Below are positions 24,274 to 32,982 of a stretch of 46,990 nt of DNA, in pieces; the first letter of the stretch is position 1; each line of letters opens with the position of its first letter. Location of the stretch: the NCBI GenBank assembly GCA_030066685.1, contig JASJBF010000057.1, forward strand, positions 1-46,990, in the 5' to 3' direction. The DNA comes from Kiloniellales bacterium (lineage in GTDB: Bacteria > Pseudomonadota > Alphaproteobacteria > Kiloniellales > JAKSBE01). A program made the translations under genes and the position numbers. The notes below the pieces were generated by a model. That model was not told the origin of the DNA, did no database searches, and saw only the letters and a list, made by a program, of their open reading frames with translations.

Positions 24274-26718
24274 ATGCTGAAGATCTTGGGAGCCCTCTTC
24301 TCGGTGCTGTGCGTGATCGTCCTAGTCGCGGGCGTCGGGCTGTTGTACGGCTACTACCACTATGCCCGGGATCTGCCCGACTACCGGCAGCTGGCCAAGT
24401 ACGACCCGCCGACCGTGACCCGGGTCCATGCCGGCGACGGCCGGCTCCTGGCCGAGTTCTCCTTGGAGAAGCGGGTCTACGTGCCGATCCAGGCGATTCC
24501 GCCGCGCGTGATCAGCGCCTTCCTGGCGGCCGAGGACAAGAACTTTTACAGCCATCCCGGCGTCGATTTCCGCTCTGTGGCCCGGGCCGTCGTCACCAAC
24601 ATCATCAACATCGGCCGCGGCCGGCGGCCGGTCGGCGCCTCGACCATCACCCAGCAGGTCGCCAAGAACTTCCTGCTGACCAACGAGGTCTCGGTCGAGC
24701 GCAAGATCAAGGAAGCGATCCTGGCCTTCCGGATCGAGCAGGCCTTCTCCAAGCACCGGATCCTCGAGCTCTACCTGAACGAGATCTTCCTCGGCTTCCG
24801 CTCCTACGGCGTCGCCGCTGCGGCCCTCAACTACTTCAACAAGTCGCTCGACAGCCTGACCATCGCCGAGGCCGCCTACCTCGCCGCGCTGCCCAAGGGG
24901 CCCAACAACTACCACCCGGTCCGCAAGCGCGACGCCGCCGTGATCCGGCGCAACTGGGTGGTCGGGCGGATGCTCAAGGAGGGCTACATCACCACCGAGG
25001 AGGCCCAGGCGGCGACGGCGGAGCCGCTCCAGGTCGTCGAGCGCGACCCGACCGAGGTCGCCGAGGCCGACTACTTCGCCGAGGAGGTCCGGCGCGAGCT
25101 GGTCCGGCTCTACGGCGAGGAGAAGCTCTATCAGGGCGGCCTCTCGGTCCGCACGACCCTTGATCCCCGGCTGCAGACCGCCGCCGACACCACGCTGCGC
25201 CAGGGGCTGATCGCCTACGACCGCCGCCACGGCTGGCGCGGCCCGGTGGCCAAGCTCAAGCTCGAGGCGGCCGACTGGAGCAGCCAGCTGGCAGAAGTGC
25301 CGGCGCCCAAGGGCGCCCTCGCGCCCTGGCGCCTGGCCGTGGTGCTCGACCTCAAGGCGGAGGGCGCCGGGATCGGTCTGGCCGACGGCAACCTGGGCGT
25401 CCTGCCGATGACCGAGCTGACCTGGGCCCGGCCGCCCCTGGAGGGGCAGAAGGTCGGTCCGGCGCCGAACTCGCCAAGCCAGGTGCTCGAGGTCGGCGAC
25501 GTGGTCATGGTCGAGCCGGTGGCCAAGGGGCCCAAGGGCCAGGACTATCCGGCGGGCAGCTACGGCCTGCGTCAGATACCCGAGATCAACGGCGCAATCG
25601 TTGCCATCGACCCGCACACCGGCCGGGTGCTGGCCATGACCGGCGGCTTCTCCTTCCGGGCCAGCGTCTTCAATCGGGCGACCCAGGCTGCCCGCCAGCC
25701 GGGCTCGGCTTTCAAGCCCCTGGTCTACCTGGCGGCTCTGGAGCAGGGCCTGACCCCCTCGAGCATCGTCCTGGACGCGCCCTTCGTCGCCGACCAGGGC
25801 GCCGGCCGCGGCAAATGGAAGCCGGGCAACTACACCAAGAAGTTCTACGGGCCGACGCCGATGCGAGTCGGCATCGAGAAATCCCGCAACCTGATGACCA
25901 TTCGCCTGGCCCAGACCATCGGCATGGAGATGGTCGCCGAGACGGCCGAGCGTATGGAGGTCGTGGACTATCTGCCGCGGGTGCTGTCGATGTCGCTGGG
26001 CGCCGGCGAGACCACCCTGCTGCGCCTGACCACGGCCTACGCGATGCTGGTCAATGGCGGCCACCGGATCACCCCGACCTTCATCGACCGGGTCCAGGAC
26101 GGCCAGGGACGTTCGGTGTTCCGCCACGACCAGCGCGACTGCCCGACCTGCCGGGCCGACCTCTGGCTGGACCAGCCGGTGCCCGAGCTGCCCGACGAGC
26201 GCGAGCAGGTCGCCGACCCGGCCAGTGCCTACCAGATCGTGTCCATGCTCCAGGGCGTGGTCGAACGCGGAACCGGCGTGCGGATCAAGGCGGTCGGCAA
26301 GCCGCTGGCCGGCAAGACCGGGACCACCAACGACAGCCTGGATACCTGGTTCGTCGGCTTCTCGCCCGACCTTGCCGTCGGGGTCTTCGTCGGCTTCGAC
26401 GAGCCGCGGACCCTGGGCCCCAAGGAGACCGGCTCCAGCGTTGCGGCGCCGATCTTCCGCGATTTCATGGCCGCCGCCCTGAAGGAGCAGCCGGCGATTC
26501 CCTTCCGGATCCCGGCCGGAATCCGTCTGGTCCGGGTCAACCAGGACACCGGGCGCCTGGCCAAGCCGGGCGACAGGAAGGTGGTGCTTGAGGCCTTCAA
26601 GCCGGGCAGCGAGCCCTCCGGCGCCCAGGTGGTGATCGACGGCGGCTACAATCCCTGGACCGGCAACAGCGGCTCCGAAGGCGGTCCGGCCTTGACCGGC
26701 GATTCCGGTCTGTATTAA
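24274..26718 (+). CDS. mrcA: Penicillin-binding protein 1A, bifunctional glycosyltransferase/transpeptidase
   Basis: 814 residues, inner-membrane anchored by residues 5-27 (LGALFSVLCVIVLVAGVGLL). The GT51 glycosyltransferase domain shows FLAAEDKNFYSHPGVD with the catalytic Glu, GASTITQQVAKNFLL and KIKEAILAFRIEQAFSK. The transpeptidase domain carries the SxxK motif at S478 (QPGSAFKP), SRN in the second motif, and K681-T-G (AGKTGTTND). A spacer region before it corresponds to the PBP1A-type OB-like insertion. It polymerises and crosslinks peptidoglycan, a natural partner for the amidase 122 bases upstream. That gap includes a TATACT (24239-24244) that could be a -10 element, with no good -35 match. 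Confidence 0.95.
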   Translation: MLKILGALFSVLCVIVLVAGVGLLYGYYHYARDLPDYRQLAKYDPPTVTRVHAGDGRLLAEFSLEKRVYVPIQAIPPRVISAFLAAEDKNFYSHPGVDFRSVARAVVTNIINIGRGRRPVGASTITQQVAKNFLLTNEVSVERKIKEAILAFRIEQAFSKHRILELYLNEIFLGFRSYGVAAAALNYFNKSLDSLTIAEAAYLAALPKGPNNYHPVRKRDAAVIRRNWVVGRMLKEGYITTEEAQAATAEPLQVVERDPTEVAEADYFAEEVRRELVRLYGEEKLYQGGLSVRTTLDPRLQTAADTTLRQGLIAYDRRHGWRGPVAKLKLEAADWSSQLAEVPAPKGALAPWRLAVVLDLKAEGAGIGLADGNLGVLPMTELTWARPPLEGQKVGPAPNSPSQVLEVGDVVMVEPVAKGPKGQDYPAGSYGLRQIPEINGAIVAIDPHTGRVLAMTGGFSFRASVFNRATQAARQPGSAFKPLVYLAALEQGLTPSSIVLDAPFVADQGAGRGKWKPGNYTKKFYGPTPMRVGIEKSRNLMTIRLAQTIGMEMVAETAERMEVVDYLPRVLSMSLGAGETTLLRLTTAYAMLVNGGHRITPTFIDRVQDGQGRSVFRHDQRDCPTCRADLWLDQPVPELPDEREQVADPASAYQIVSMLQGVVERGTGVRIKAVGKPLAGKTGTTNDSLDTWFVGFSPDLAVGVFVGFDEPRTLGPKETGSSVAAPIFRDFMAAALKEQPAIPFRIPAGIRLVRVNQDTGRLAKPGDRKVVLEAFKPGSEPSGAQVVIDGGYNPWTGNSGSEGGPALTGDSGLY

Positions 26719-26777
26719 GCCGCTCCGAGACAGTGAACAGCGCGTCGCCCCGGAGGCGGCGCAGATCGGGAGTGCCC

Positions 26778-27909
26778 ATGCGCGCCGAGATCGAGGCGGT
26801 CGTCAACGACATCCAGGAGTCGCTGGCCCTGCTGAGGAGGCATCTTTGACCTCGAGGCCACGACAGCCCGGCTCGAGGAGCTGAACCACAAGGCCGAGGA
26901 CCCCGGCCTCTGGGAGGATCCGGAAGCGGCCCAAAAGGTCATGCGCGAGCGCCAGCGCCTGGACCGTGCCATCGGCGGGTTCCGCGAGCTCGAGAACGGC
27001 CTCGAGGATGCCCTGACCCTGATCGAGCTGGGCGAGGCTGAAGAGGACCAGGCCAGCGTGCGCGAGGCCGAGCAGCAGCTCGAGGCGCTCAAGGCCGTCT
27101 GCGAAAAGCGGCAGCTCGAAAGCCTGCTCTCCGGCGAGGCCGACGCCAACGACTGCTATCTGGAGATCCATGCCGGCGCCGGCGGCACCGAGGCTCAGGA
27201 CTGGGCCCAGATGCTGACCCGGATGTACCTGCGCTGGGCGGAAGCCCAGGGCTACAAGACCTCGCTTCTGGAAGAGAGCCCCGGCGAAGAGGCCGGGATC
27301 AAGTCGACCACGCTTCAGATCGAGGGCGACAACGCCTACGGCTGGCTGAAGACCGAGTCCGGCGTGCATCGCCTTGTGCGGATCTCGCCCTTCGATTCCC
27401 AGGCGCGGCGCCACACCTCCTTCGCCAGCGTCTGGGTCTATCCCGTCGTGGACGACAACATCGAGATCGAGATCGAGGAAAAGGACCTGCGCGTCGATAC
27501 CTACCGCGCGTCCGGTGCCGGCGGGCAGCACGTCAACAAGACCGACTCCGCGATCCGTATCACCCACCTGCCGACCAACATCGTCGTCCAGTGCCAGAAC
27601 GACCGCTCGCAGCACCGCAACCGCGCCCAGGCCTACGCCATGCTGAAGGCGCGGCTCTACGAGCACGAGCTGCAGAAGCGGGAGGAGGAGGCCCAGGCCG
27701 AGGCGGAAGCCAAGACCGATATCGGCTGGGGCCATCAGATCCGCTCCTACGTCCTGCAGCCCTACCAGATGGTCAAGGACCTGCGGACCGGGGTCGAGAA
27801 GGGCAACGCCCAGGGGGTGCTGGACGGCGGCATCGGCGAGTTCCTCGAGGCCGCCCTGGCGGCCCGGATCGAAGGCGGCCTCTCGGCCGCCGAAGTGCCG
27901 GATGACTAG
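26778..27909 (+). CDS. prfB: Peptide chain release factor 2 (programmed +1 frameshift)
   Basis: 376 residues after a frameshift joining ATG 26778-26846 to 26848-27909. RF2 reads UGA and UAA stop codons. The first 23 codons end in CTT followed by in-frame TGA at 26847; slipping forward one base reads GAC CTC and restores the long frame. The stop-codon recognition motif SPF appears in [14 protein letters not shown], and the peptidyl-hydrolysis motif GGQ in [35 protein letters not shown] is the conserved C-terminal helix. The length is close to the E. coli protein (365). Automatic calls may wrongly start at ATG 26941, losing the N-terminal domain. Confidence 0.96.
26835..26850 (+). promoter_or_regulatory. 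RF2 autoregulatory +1 frameshift site
   Basis: AGGAGG (26835-26840), CAT, CTT (26844-26846), TGA (26847-26849), C. The internal Shine-Dalgarno-like AGGAGG is three bases before the CTT slip codon, the same geometry as E. coli AGGGGG UAU CUU UGA C. Low RF2 slows termination at UGA, favours the shift and so raises RF2 synthesis. Confidence 0.95.
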
Positions 27910-27940
27910 GGAAGGCGCCGCGGACGAAGGCCAGGTCAAA

Positions 27941-28158
27941 CTGCGCTCAACTGGAATCAACTGAGCGCAGATAACTTGATCTATTCCATATAGATAGAGC
28001 AGCTTATCTGCGTTCGAATGAACGCAGGCCGCTCTAGCGCACTTCCCGATCAGACGCGTTCGCGTCTGGCCGGGAGTAGTGCGCTAATGCCTTGAATTCA
28101 GGGCATTACATCCGGCCAGATGGATCGCGAAGCGATTCCATCTGATCGGATAATGCCC
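27941..28158. repeat. Mosaic of nested intergenic palindromes (REP/RIME-like)
   Basis: Between prfB and a small membrane-protein gene, 218 bases are built from six successive inverted repeats: 27941-27949/27962-27970 (CTGCGCTCA arms); 27968-27974/28004-28010 with inner ATCTAT/ATAGAT; 28008-28015/28020-28027 (CTGCGTTC, loop GAAT); 28036-28043/28078-28085 with inner CAGACGC/GCGTCTG; a 24-bp near-perfect palindrome at 28085-28108; and 28101-28108/28151-28158 enclosing CAGATGGA/TCCATCTG and TCGC-GAA-GCGA. The last two share the GGGCATTA arm, so they are alternative folds. Base composition is more AT-rich than the neighbours. It resembles alphaproteobacterial REP/RIME-type elements, but copy number cannot be judged from one window. 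The remaining bases 27910-27940 hold nothing identifiable. Confidence 0.8.
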
Positions 28159-28442
28159 TAGTCGTCGTCCCTGCGGTAGTAGTCGAGCAGGCGCCGTCGT
28201 TCCCGGTGGGCGAAAAACAGGGCGCTGAAGAAGGCGAAGGCCGTGAGGCCGCCGGGGATCAGGTAGAGCCAGAACTCGGCCCGGCTCTTGGCGACGTTGA
28301 ACCCGAGGGTCATGGCGAAGAAGGTAATCCAGCCGGCGAAAAAGCCGAAAAAGGCGAACAGGACGGTGGCGATCAGGACCTTGCGGACGTCCCAGAAAAG
28401 CTCCGGCGGTCCGGAGGGTTGATTGTCGAAGTCCAGATCCAT
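28158..28442 (-). CDS. Small putative inner-membrane protein of unknown function
   Basis: 94 residues. A short acidic N-terminus (MDLDFDNQPSGPPELFWDVR) precedes two strongly hydrophobic segments, about residues 21-47 (VLIATVLFAFFGFFAGWITF and following) and 57-77 (FWLYLIPGGLTAFAFFSALF), then a basic-to-acidic tail ERRRLLDYYRRDDD that should lie in the cytoplasm. I do not recognise the family. The stop codon abuts the last arm of the palindrome mosaic. It is followed upstream by a 140-bp gap to DUF455 on the same strand in which I see no promoter. Confidence 0.65.
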   Translation of the reverse strand: MDLDFDNQPSGPPELFWDVRKVLIATVLFAFFGFFAGWITFFAMTLGFNVAKSRAEFWLYLIPGGLTAFAFFSALFFAHRERRRLLDYYRRDDD

Positions 28443-28582
28443 GCCCTGCGGTTCCGTTTCGCCTGGCCTCGATCAAGCGCGGCTCGGGTCGGCTCGATCC
28501 GAGGCGAGAATCTTGATCTGTCTTAACACCATGGAGGCCGTTCTGCGTCCGATGCGGTACGCGGTCAGACTTCCGTCCAACA

Positions 28583-29407
28583 TCAAGACCCGAGTCCGGT
28601 AAAGTATCCGTAAACGTCGGGTGACATCCCGGCGGCCCGCCTCGCCTCGTCGTTGAAGGGGGGCTTGAGCACCCCCTTGAAATGCTGCCGGACGAGGGCC
28701 TTCCAGGTCGGCCCGGGATCGCGGCCCAGGCGCCGACAGAGAAAGGCGAACCAGCGCTCGCCGGCGGCGACGTGGGAGACTTCCTCGCGATATATCAACT
28801 CCAGAACGGCGGCGCTGACCGTGTCGCCGGCCCGGCGGAGCTTGTCGATCATGCCCGGCGTGACGTCGAGGCCCCGGGCCTCGAGCACCAGGGGCACCAC
28901 CGCCAGCCGGGCCGCAAGGTCGCCCGCGGTCGCCCCGGCCGCCTCCCATAGACCGTCGTGCGCCGGCAGGTCGCCGTAGGCCGCGCCCAGGTCGCCGAGC
29001 CTGGCGCTCAAAAGGCCGAAGTGGCGGGCCTCGTCGGCGGCGACCCGGCACCAGTCGTCGAAAAAGGCGCGGGGCAGGCCGGCCCCGGCGGCGCCGGCGC
29101 CGAAGCGTGCGATCAGATCCCAGGCCAGGTCGACCGCATTGAGCTCGATATGGGCAAGGGCGTGCAGCAGCGCGATCCGGCCGCCGGGCTCGCGGCCGAT
29201 GCGCCGCCGCGGGACCTCGCGCGGCGGCACCAGGGCCGGCCGGTCGGGGCGCGCGGGCCGCTCAGGCGGCCTGGCGGCCCCGATCGCGGTGATCCGGCCC
29301 GCCGCCCAGGCGGCGGTCGCCGCCCTGGTCAGGCGCAGCTTTTCCTGCGGTTCGGCGGCGGCCAGGACCGAGACGGCGGCCTCGGCCAAGCCCCGCGCCG
29401 CCGCCAC
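28583..29407 (-). CDS. DUF455 family ferritin-like protein
   Basis: 274 residues with a GTG start three bases after the bcp stop, so it is co-transcribed and probably co-translated with bcp. DUF455 proteins have a ferritin-like four-helix bundle; likely metal ligands lie in LLHALAHIELNAVDLAWDLI (Glu, His), RVAADEARHFGLLSARL (Glu..His, an ExxH pair) and LIYREEVSHVAAGERWF (second ExxH-type pair). The C-terminal HFKGVLKPPFNDEARRAAGM is a family hallmark. Function is not established; relatives are compared with MiaE-like tRNA hydroxylases. Linkage to a peroxiredoxin hints at a redox or iron role, but that is inference. Confidence 0.88.
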   Translation of the reverse strand: MAAARGLAEAAVSVLAAAEPQEKLRLTRAATAAWAAGRITAIGAARPPERPARPDRPALVPPREVPRRRIGREPGGRIALLHALAHIELNAVDLAWDLIARFGAGAAGAGLPRAFFDDWCRVAADEARHFGLLSARLGDLGAAYGDLPAHDGLWEAAGATAGDLAARLAVVPLVLEARGLDVTPGMIDKLRRAGDTVSAAVLELIYREEVSHVAAGERWFAFLCRRLGRDPGPTWKALVRQHFKGVLKPPFNDEARRAAGMSPDVYGYFTGLGS

Positions 29408-29410
29408 GGG

Positions 29411-29875
29411 CTAGAGGTCCTGTGCGGCCTTCAGGACCTCTTCGACGTGGCCGGGCACCTTGACCTTGCGCCAGGCCCCCTGGACGACGCCGTTCTCGTC
29501 GATCAGGAAGGTCGAGCGTTCGATTCCCATGTACTTCTTGCCGTACATCGACTTCTCGACCCAGACGCCGTAGCTCTCGCAAATGCTGCCATCCTCGTCG
29601 CTGACCAGGGCGAAGGGCAGGTCGTACTTGGCCTTGAACTTGTCGTGGCTCTTCACGCTGTCCTTCGATACGCCGAGGATCTCGGCATCGACCTTCGTGA
29701 AGTCCGGCAGGGCGTCCCGGAAGCCGCAGGCCTCCTTGGTGCAGCCCGAGGTGTCGTCCTTCGGATAGAAGTACAGCACCACCTTGCGGCCCTTCAGCGA
29801 CGACAGGTCCACCTGTCCGTCACTGTCGGTGGGGGCGGCGAAGGTCGGGGCGGCGTCTCCGATCGAAACGGTCAT
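29411..29875 (-). CDS. bcp: Thioredoxin-dependent peroxiredoxin (BCP/PrxQ)
   Basis: 154 residues, normal for PrxQ/BCP. The peroxidatic cysteine is C45 and the resolving cysteine C50 within DDTSGCTKEACGFRD, the atypical two-Cys arrangement. It reduces H2O2 and organic hydroperoxides in the cytoplasm using thioredoxin. Supporting stretches are VVLYFYPKDDTSG, LGVSKDSVKSHDKF and ERSTFLIDENGVV. It lies 27 bases downstream of glnE on the same strand and directly ahead of DUF455. Confidence 0.95.
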   Translation of the reverse strand: MTVSIGDAAPTFAAPTDSDGQVDLSSLKGRKVVLYFYPKDDTSGCTKEACGFRDALPDFTKVDAEILGVSKDSVKSHDKFKAKYDLPFALVSDEDGSICESYGVWVEKSMYGKKYMGIERSTFLIDENGVVQGAWRKVKVPGHVEEVLKAAQDL

Positions 29876-29902
29876 GTCCTCTCTTGTCTCCTCTGTCTTG
29901 CG

Positions 29903-32884
29903 TCAGGCCTCGCCGGCCGGGTCCTTTTTGTCTACGCGGCCGCCGGGGTCTTCGATGACCTCGCGGAACACGCGCCGAACACAGGACGTGGCGGCATCCA
30001 TGCGGTCTTTCAAGGCTGCGAAGCCGGCGCAGTTCCCGGCCGCGGCCAGCCGCACCTTCAAGCCCTCCGGGGCCTGGGCTTCGTCGAAATCCTGACCCAC
30101 CGTCAGGCGCAGGACGGCCTGCAGATGCCGCAGCAGACGGGCTGCGTCGTCCAGGGCCGCCGCCCTGTCCGCGTCCAGGACCCCGGTCTCTGCCAGCTTG
30201 TGCAGGGCCGTCGAGGTGACCGGGTCCAGCACCTCCGGGTGGGCATGGCCGTGGCGTAGCTGCCAGTACTGGACCAGGAACTCCAGGTCGACCAGGCCGC
30301 CCGGCCTCTGCTTGACGTCCCAGAGGCCGCCGGCCCGATGCTCGCGGGCGACCCGCGCCCGCATGTCGGCGATATCCCGGACCAGCTTCTCCGGATCCCG
30401 CTCGCCGGCCAGCAGCTCGGAGATCGCGGCCTGGACCCGGCCGGCGAAGTCCGGGACGCCGATGATCGTCCGCGCCCGGGTCAGGGCCATGTGCTCCCAG
30501 GTCCAGGCCTGGTCGCGCTGGTACTTCACGAAGCCGGGCAGGGTCGTGGCGATCGGCCCGGCGTTGCCCGAGGGCCGCAGGCGCATGTCGATCTCGTAGA
30601 GCCGGCCCTCGCCGGTCGGCGCCGAGAGGGCGTTGATGAAGCGCTGCGCCAGCCGCGCGTAGTAGACGCTGGGCGGCAGCGGCTTGGCCCCATCCGACGA
30701 GGCCGAGTCGCCAGGCGCGTCGTAGAGGAAAACCAGGTCCAGGTCCGAGGTCACGGTCATCTCGCGGCCGCCGAGCTTGCCGAGCGCGATCACCGCCAGC
30801 CCGTCGCCCGGCAGGGACCCGTGGGCCGCCTCGAACTCGGCGCGCACCGCCGGGAAAAGGCCCTTCATCGTGGTCTCGGCGATGGCCGTCAACGCGGCGG
30901 CGCAGTCGTCGGCGTCGCTGATCCGGTCGAGGAGGTGGACTCCGACCTGGAACTTGCGGTCGTTGGCCCAGCGGCGCGACAGCTCGAGAACGTCCTGGAA
31001 ATCCCGCGCGTCGCGCAGGGCGAGCTCGAGCTGCGGTTCCAGGACCTCGGCGCCGGGCAGGGGCTCCCGGAAGTCCGGGGACAGCACCGCGTCCAGGAGC
31101 CCGGGCCGGCGGCTCAGCTGCTCGGCCAGGGCCGGCGCGCTCCCCATGATCCCTGCCAGCAGCCGCAGCAGGCCGGGGTTGGCGTGCAGCATCGAGAAGA
31201 GCTGCACGCCCGCAGGCAGGCCCTGTAGAAAGGTATCGAAGCGGCGCAGGGCCTGGTCCGGCTGGGCGGTCGCCGCCAGGGAATCGAGCAGGGTGGGCAT
31301 GATCTCGGTCAGGATCTCGCGGCTGCGCTTGCTGCGGGTCGCGCGGTAGCGGCCGTGGTGCCAGCCGCTGACCAGGTGGATGACCTGATCGCCCTCCGAG
31401 AAGCCCATGCTTTCCAGGGTTGCGACCGTGTCCGGATCGGGCTCGTTACCCGTGAACACCAGGTTTCCGGGCCCGGACAGCGCCGGCGCCTCCTCGAAGA
31501 GCGCCGCGTAATGCTCCTCGACGCGGCGCAGGTGGGCCAGCAGCTCCCGCCGGAAGGCCTCCGGCTCGTCGTAGCCCAGGAAGGCGGCCAGGGCGTCGAA
31601 CTGGCGCGGATCCGAGGGCAGCTGATGGGTTTGCTGGTCGGCGACCATCTGCAGGCGGTGTTCCACCCGGCGCAGGTAGCGATAGGCCGCGGAAAGCTGC
31701 TTGGCGGTCTCCTCCTCCAGGCGGCCGGCCGCGACCAGGGCGGCCAGGGCGTCGACCGTGCGTGGCTGGCGCAGGGCCGGAGCGCGGCCGCCGTAGATCA
31801 GCTGCTGGGTCTGGGCGAAGAACTCGATCTCGCGGATGCCGCCCCGCCCCAGCTTGACGTTGTGGCCCAGGATCGCGACCTCGCCGCCGCCGCGCTGAGC
31901 GTTGATCTGGCGCTTGATCGAGTGGATGTCCTGGATCGCCCAGAAGTCCAGGTTCCGGCGCCAGACGAAGGGCCGCAGGATCGCCATGACCTCGCGCCCC
32001 AGGGCCGGGTCGCCGGCGATCGGCCGCGCCTTGATCATGGCCGCCCGTTCCCAGTTCTGGCCCAGGCTCTCGTAGTAGGTCTCGGCCGCGTTGATCGAGA
32101 TCGCCAGCGGCATGGCCGCCGGATCCGGGCGCAGCCGGAGGTCGGTGCGGAAGACGTAGCCCTGGGCGGTGCGTTCGCTCAGCAGCCGGACCAGATCCCG
32201 CGTCAGCCGGACGAAGAAGTCCTGGCAGCCTCGGCTGCCTGTATAGGGCGCCCGCTCGGCATCGAAGATCGCGATCAGGTCGACGTCGGAGGAGTAGTTC
32301 AGCTCTCCGGCACCCAGCTTGCCCAGGGCCAGGACGCAGTAGCCACAGCCCTCCGCGGGCGCCTCGAGGTCCGGCAAGGCCAGCTCCTCGCGGCCCGCGG
32401 CCCGGCGCAGCAGGAAGGCCAGAGCATGGCCGATCGCCTGGTCGGCAAAGCGGCTCAGGGATCCGGTCACCTCGTCGACCGACCAAGCGCCGGCCAGGTC
32501 GGCCAGAGCGACGATCAGCGCAACCTTCTGCTTCGCCCGGCGAAGCGCCGTCTCGACCGACGAGGCCTCCCTCTGTCCGCGCACGTCCGCGTCCAGCCCT
32601 TCAAGCGTTTCCTCCAGGAGTTTTTTCGGTCCGCGCCTTAAAACCGCCTCGAAAAGTTCAATATCATGGATCAGGCAGCGGCTCAGGAAGGGGCTGTAGG
32701 CGAAGACCGCTCCCATGAGCTGCCTCACCTTGGGGTCCTCAGACGGCTCGCCGAGCTTTCCAGCGCCTCCGGACTCTGCCATTTTGCTCAGTCGGCTGGT
32801 CCAGTCCTGCCATCCGGCTTCGGCCCGCTCGGGATGGGCAAGTACGGGAAGTAGGGCCTTGGATGTAAAGAGAGGCAAACGCAT
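29903..32884 (-). CDS. glnE: Bifunctional glutamine synthetase adenylyltransferase/deadenylylase
   Basis: 993 residues, within the 950-1000 range of GlnE. Two nucleotidyltransferase domains are visible: the N-terminal deadenylylase (ALGKLGAGELNYSSDVDLI, about residue 190) and the C-terminal adenylylase (ALGKLGGREMTVTSDLDLVF, about residue 705), each with the paired aspartates of the fold. Between them are the PII-binding and linker helices. The enzyme modifies GlnA on a tyrosine in response to PII and glutamine, tuning nitrogen assimilation. It is divergent from the DUF3971 gene across a 98-bp gap; glnB and glnA are not in this window. Confidence 0.95.
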   Translation of the reverse strand: MRLPLFTSKALLPVLAHPERAEAGWQDWTSRLSKMAESGGAGKLGEPSEDPKVRQLMGAVFAYSPFLSRCLIHDIELFEAVLRRGPKKLLEETLEGLDADVRGQREASSVETALRRAKQKVALIVALADLAGAWSVDEVTGSLSRFADQAIGHALAFLLRRAAGREELALPDLEAPAEGCGYCVLALGKLGAGELNYSSDVDLIAIFDAERAPYTGSRGCQDFFVRLTRDLVRLLSERTAQGYVFRTDLRLRPDPAAMPLAISINAAETYYESLGQNWERAAMIKARPIAGDPALGREVMAILRPFVWRRNLDFWAIQDIHSIKRQINAQRGGGEVAILGHNVKLGRGGIREIEFFAQTQQLIYGGRAPALRQPRTVDALAALVAAGRLEEETAKQLSAAYRYLRRVEHRLQMVADQQTHQLPSDPRQFDALAAFLGYDEPEAFRRELLAHLRRVEEHYAALFEEAPALSGPGNLVFTGNEPDPDTVATLESMGFSEGDQVIHLVSGWHHGRYRATRSKRSREILTEIMPTLLDSLAATAQPDQALRRFDTFLQGLPAGVQLFSMLHANPGLLRLLAGIMGSAPALAEQLSRRPGLLDAVLSPDFREPLPGAEVLEPQLELALRDARDFQDVLELSRRWANDRKFQVGVHLLDRISDADDCAAALTAIAETTMKGLFPAVRAEFEAAHGSLPGDGLAVIALGKLGGREMTVTSDLDLVFLYDAPGDSASSDGAKPLPPSVYYARLAQRFINALSAPTGEGRLYEIDMRLRPSGNAGPIATTLPGFVKYQRDQAWTWEHMALTRARTIIGVPDFAGRVQAAISELLAGERDPEKLVRDIADMRARVAREHRAGGLWDVKQRPGGLVDLEFLVQYWQLRHGHAHPEVLDPVTSTALHKLAETGVLDADRAAALDDAARLLRHLQAVLRLTVGQDFDEAQAPEGLKVRLAAAGNCAGFAALKDRMDAATSCVRRVFREVIEDPGGRVDKKDPAGEA

Positions 32885-32982
32885 AACCCTGCGACCTGGT
32901 TTCGGGCAACACTGCGTGCCGCCCCGGTGGCGGTCAAGGACCGGTCTGGATCGGTCCGCAAACGGATGGGGCGAGCCGGTAC

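Noticed and set aside
27941-28158. CRISPR array
   Set aside because: Repeats are palindromes of differing sequence and length without uniform spacers, and no cas genes are nearby.
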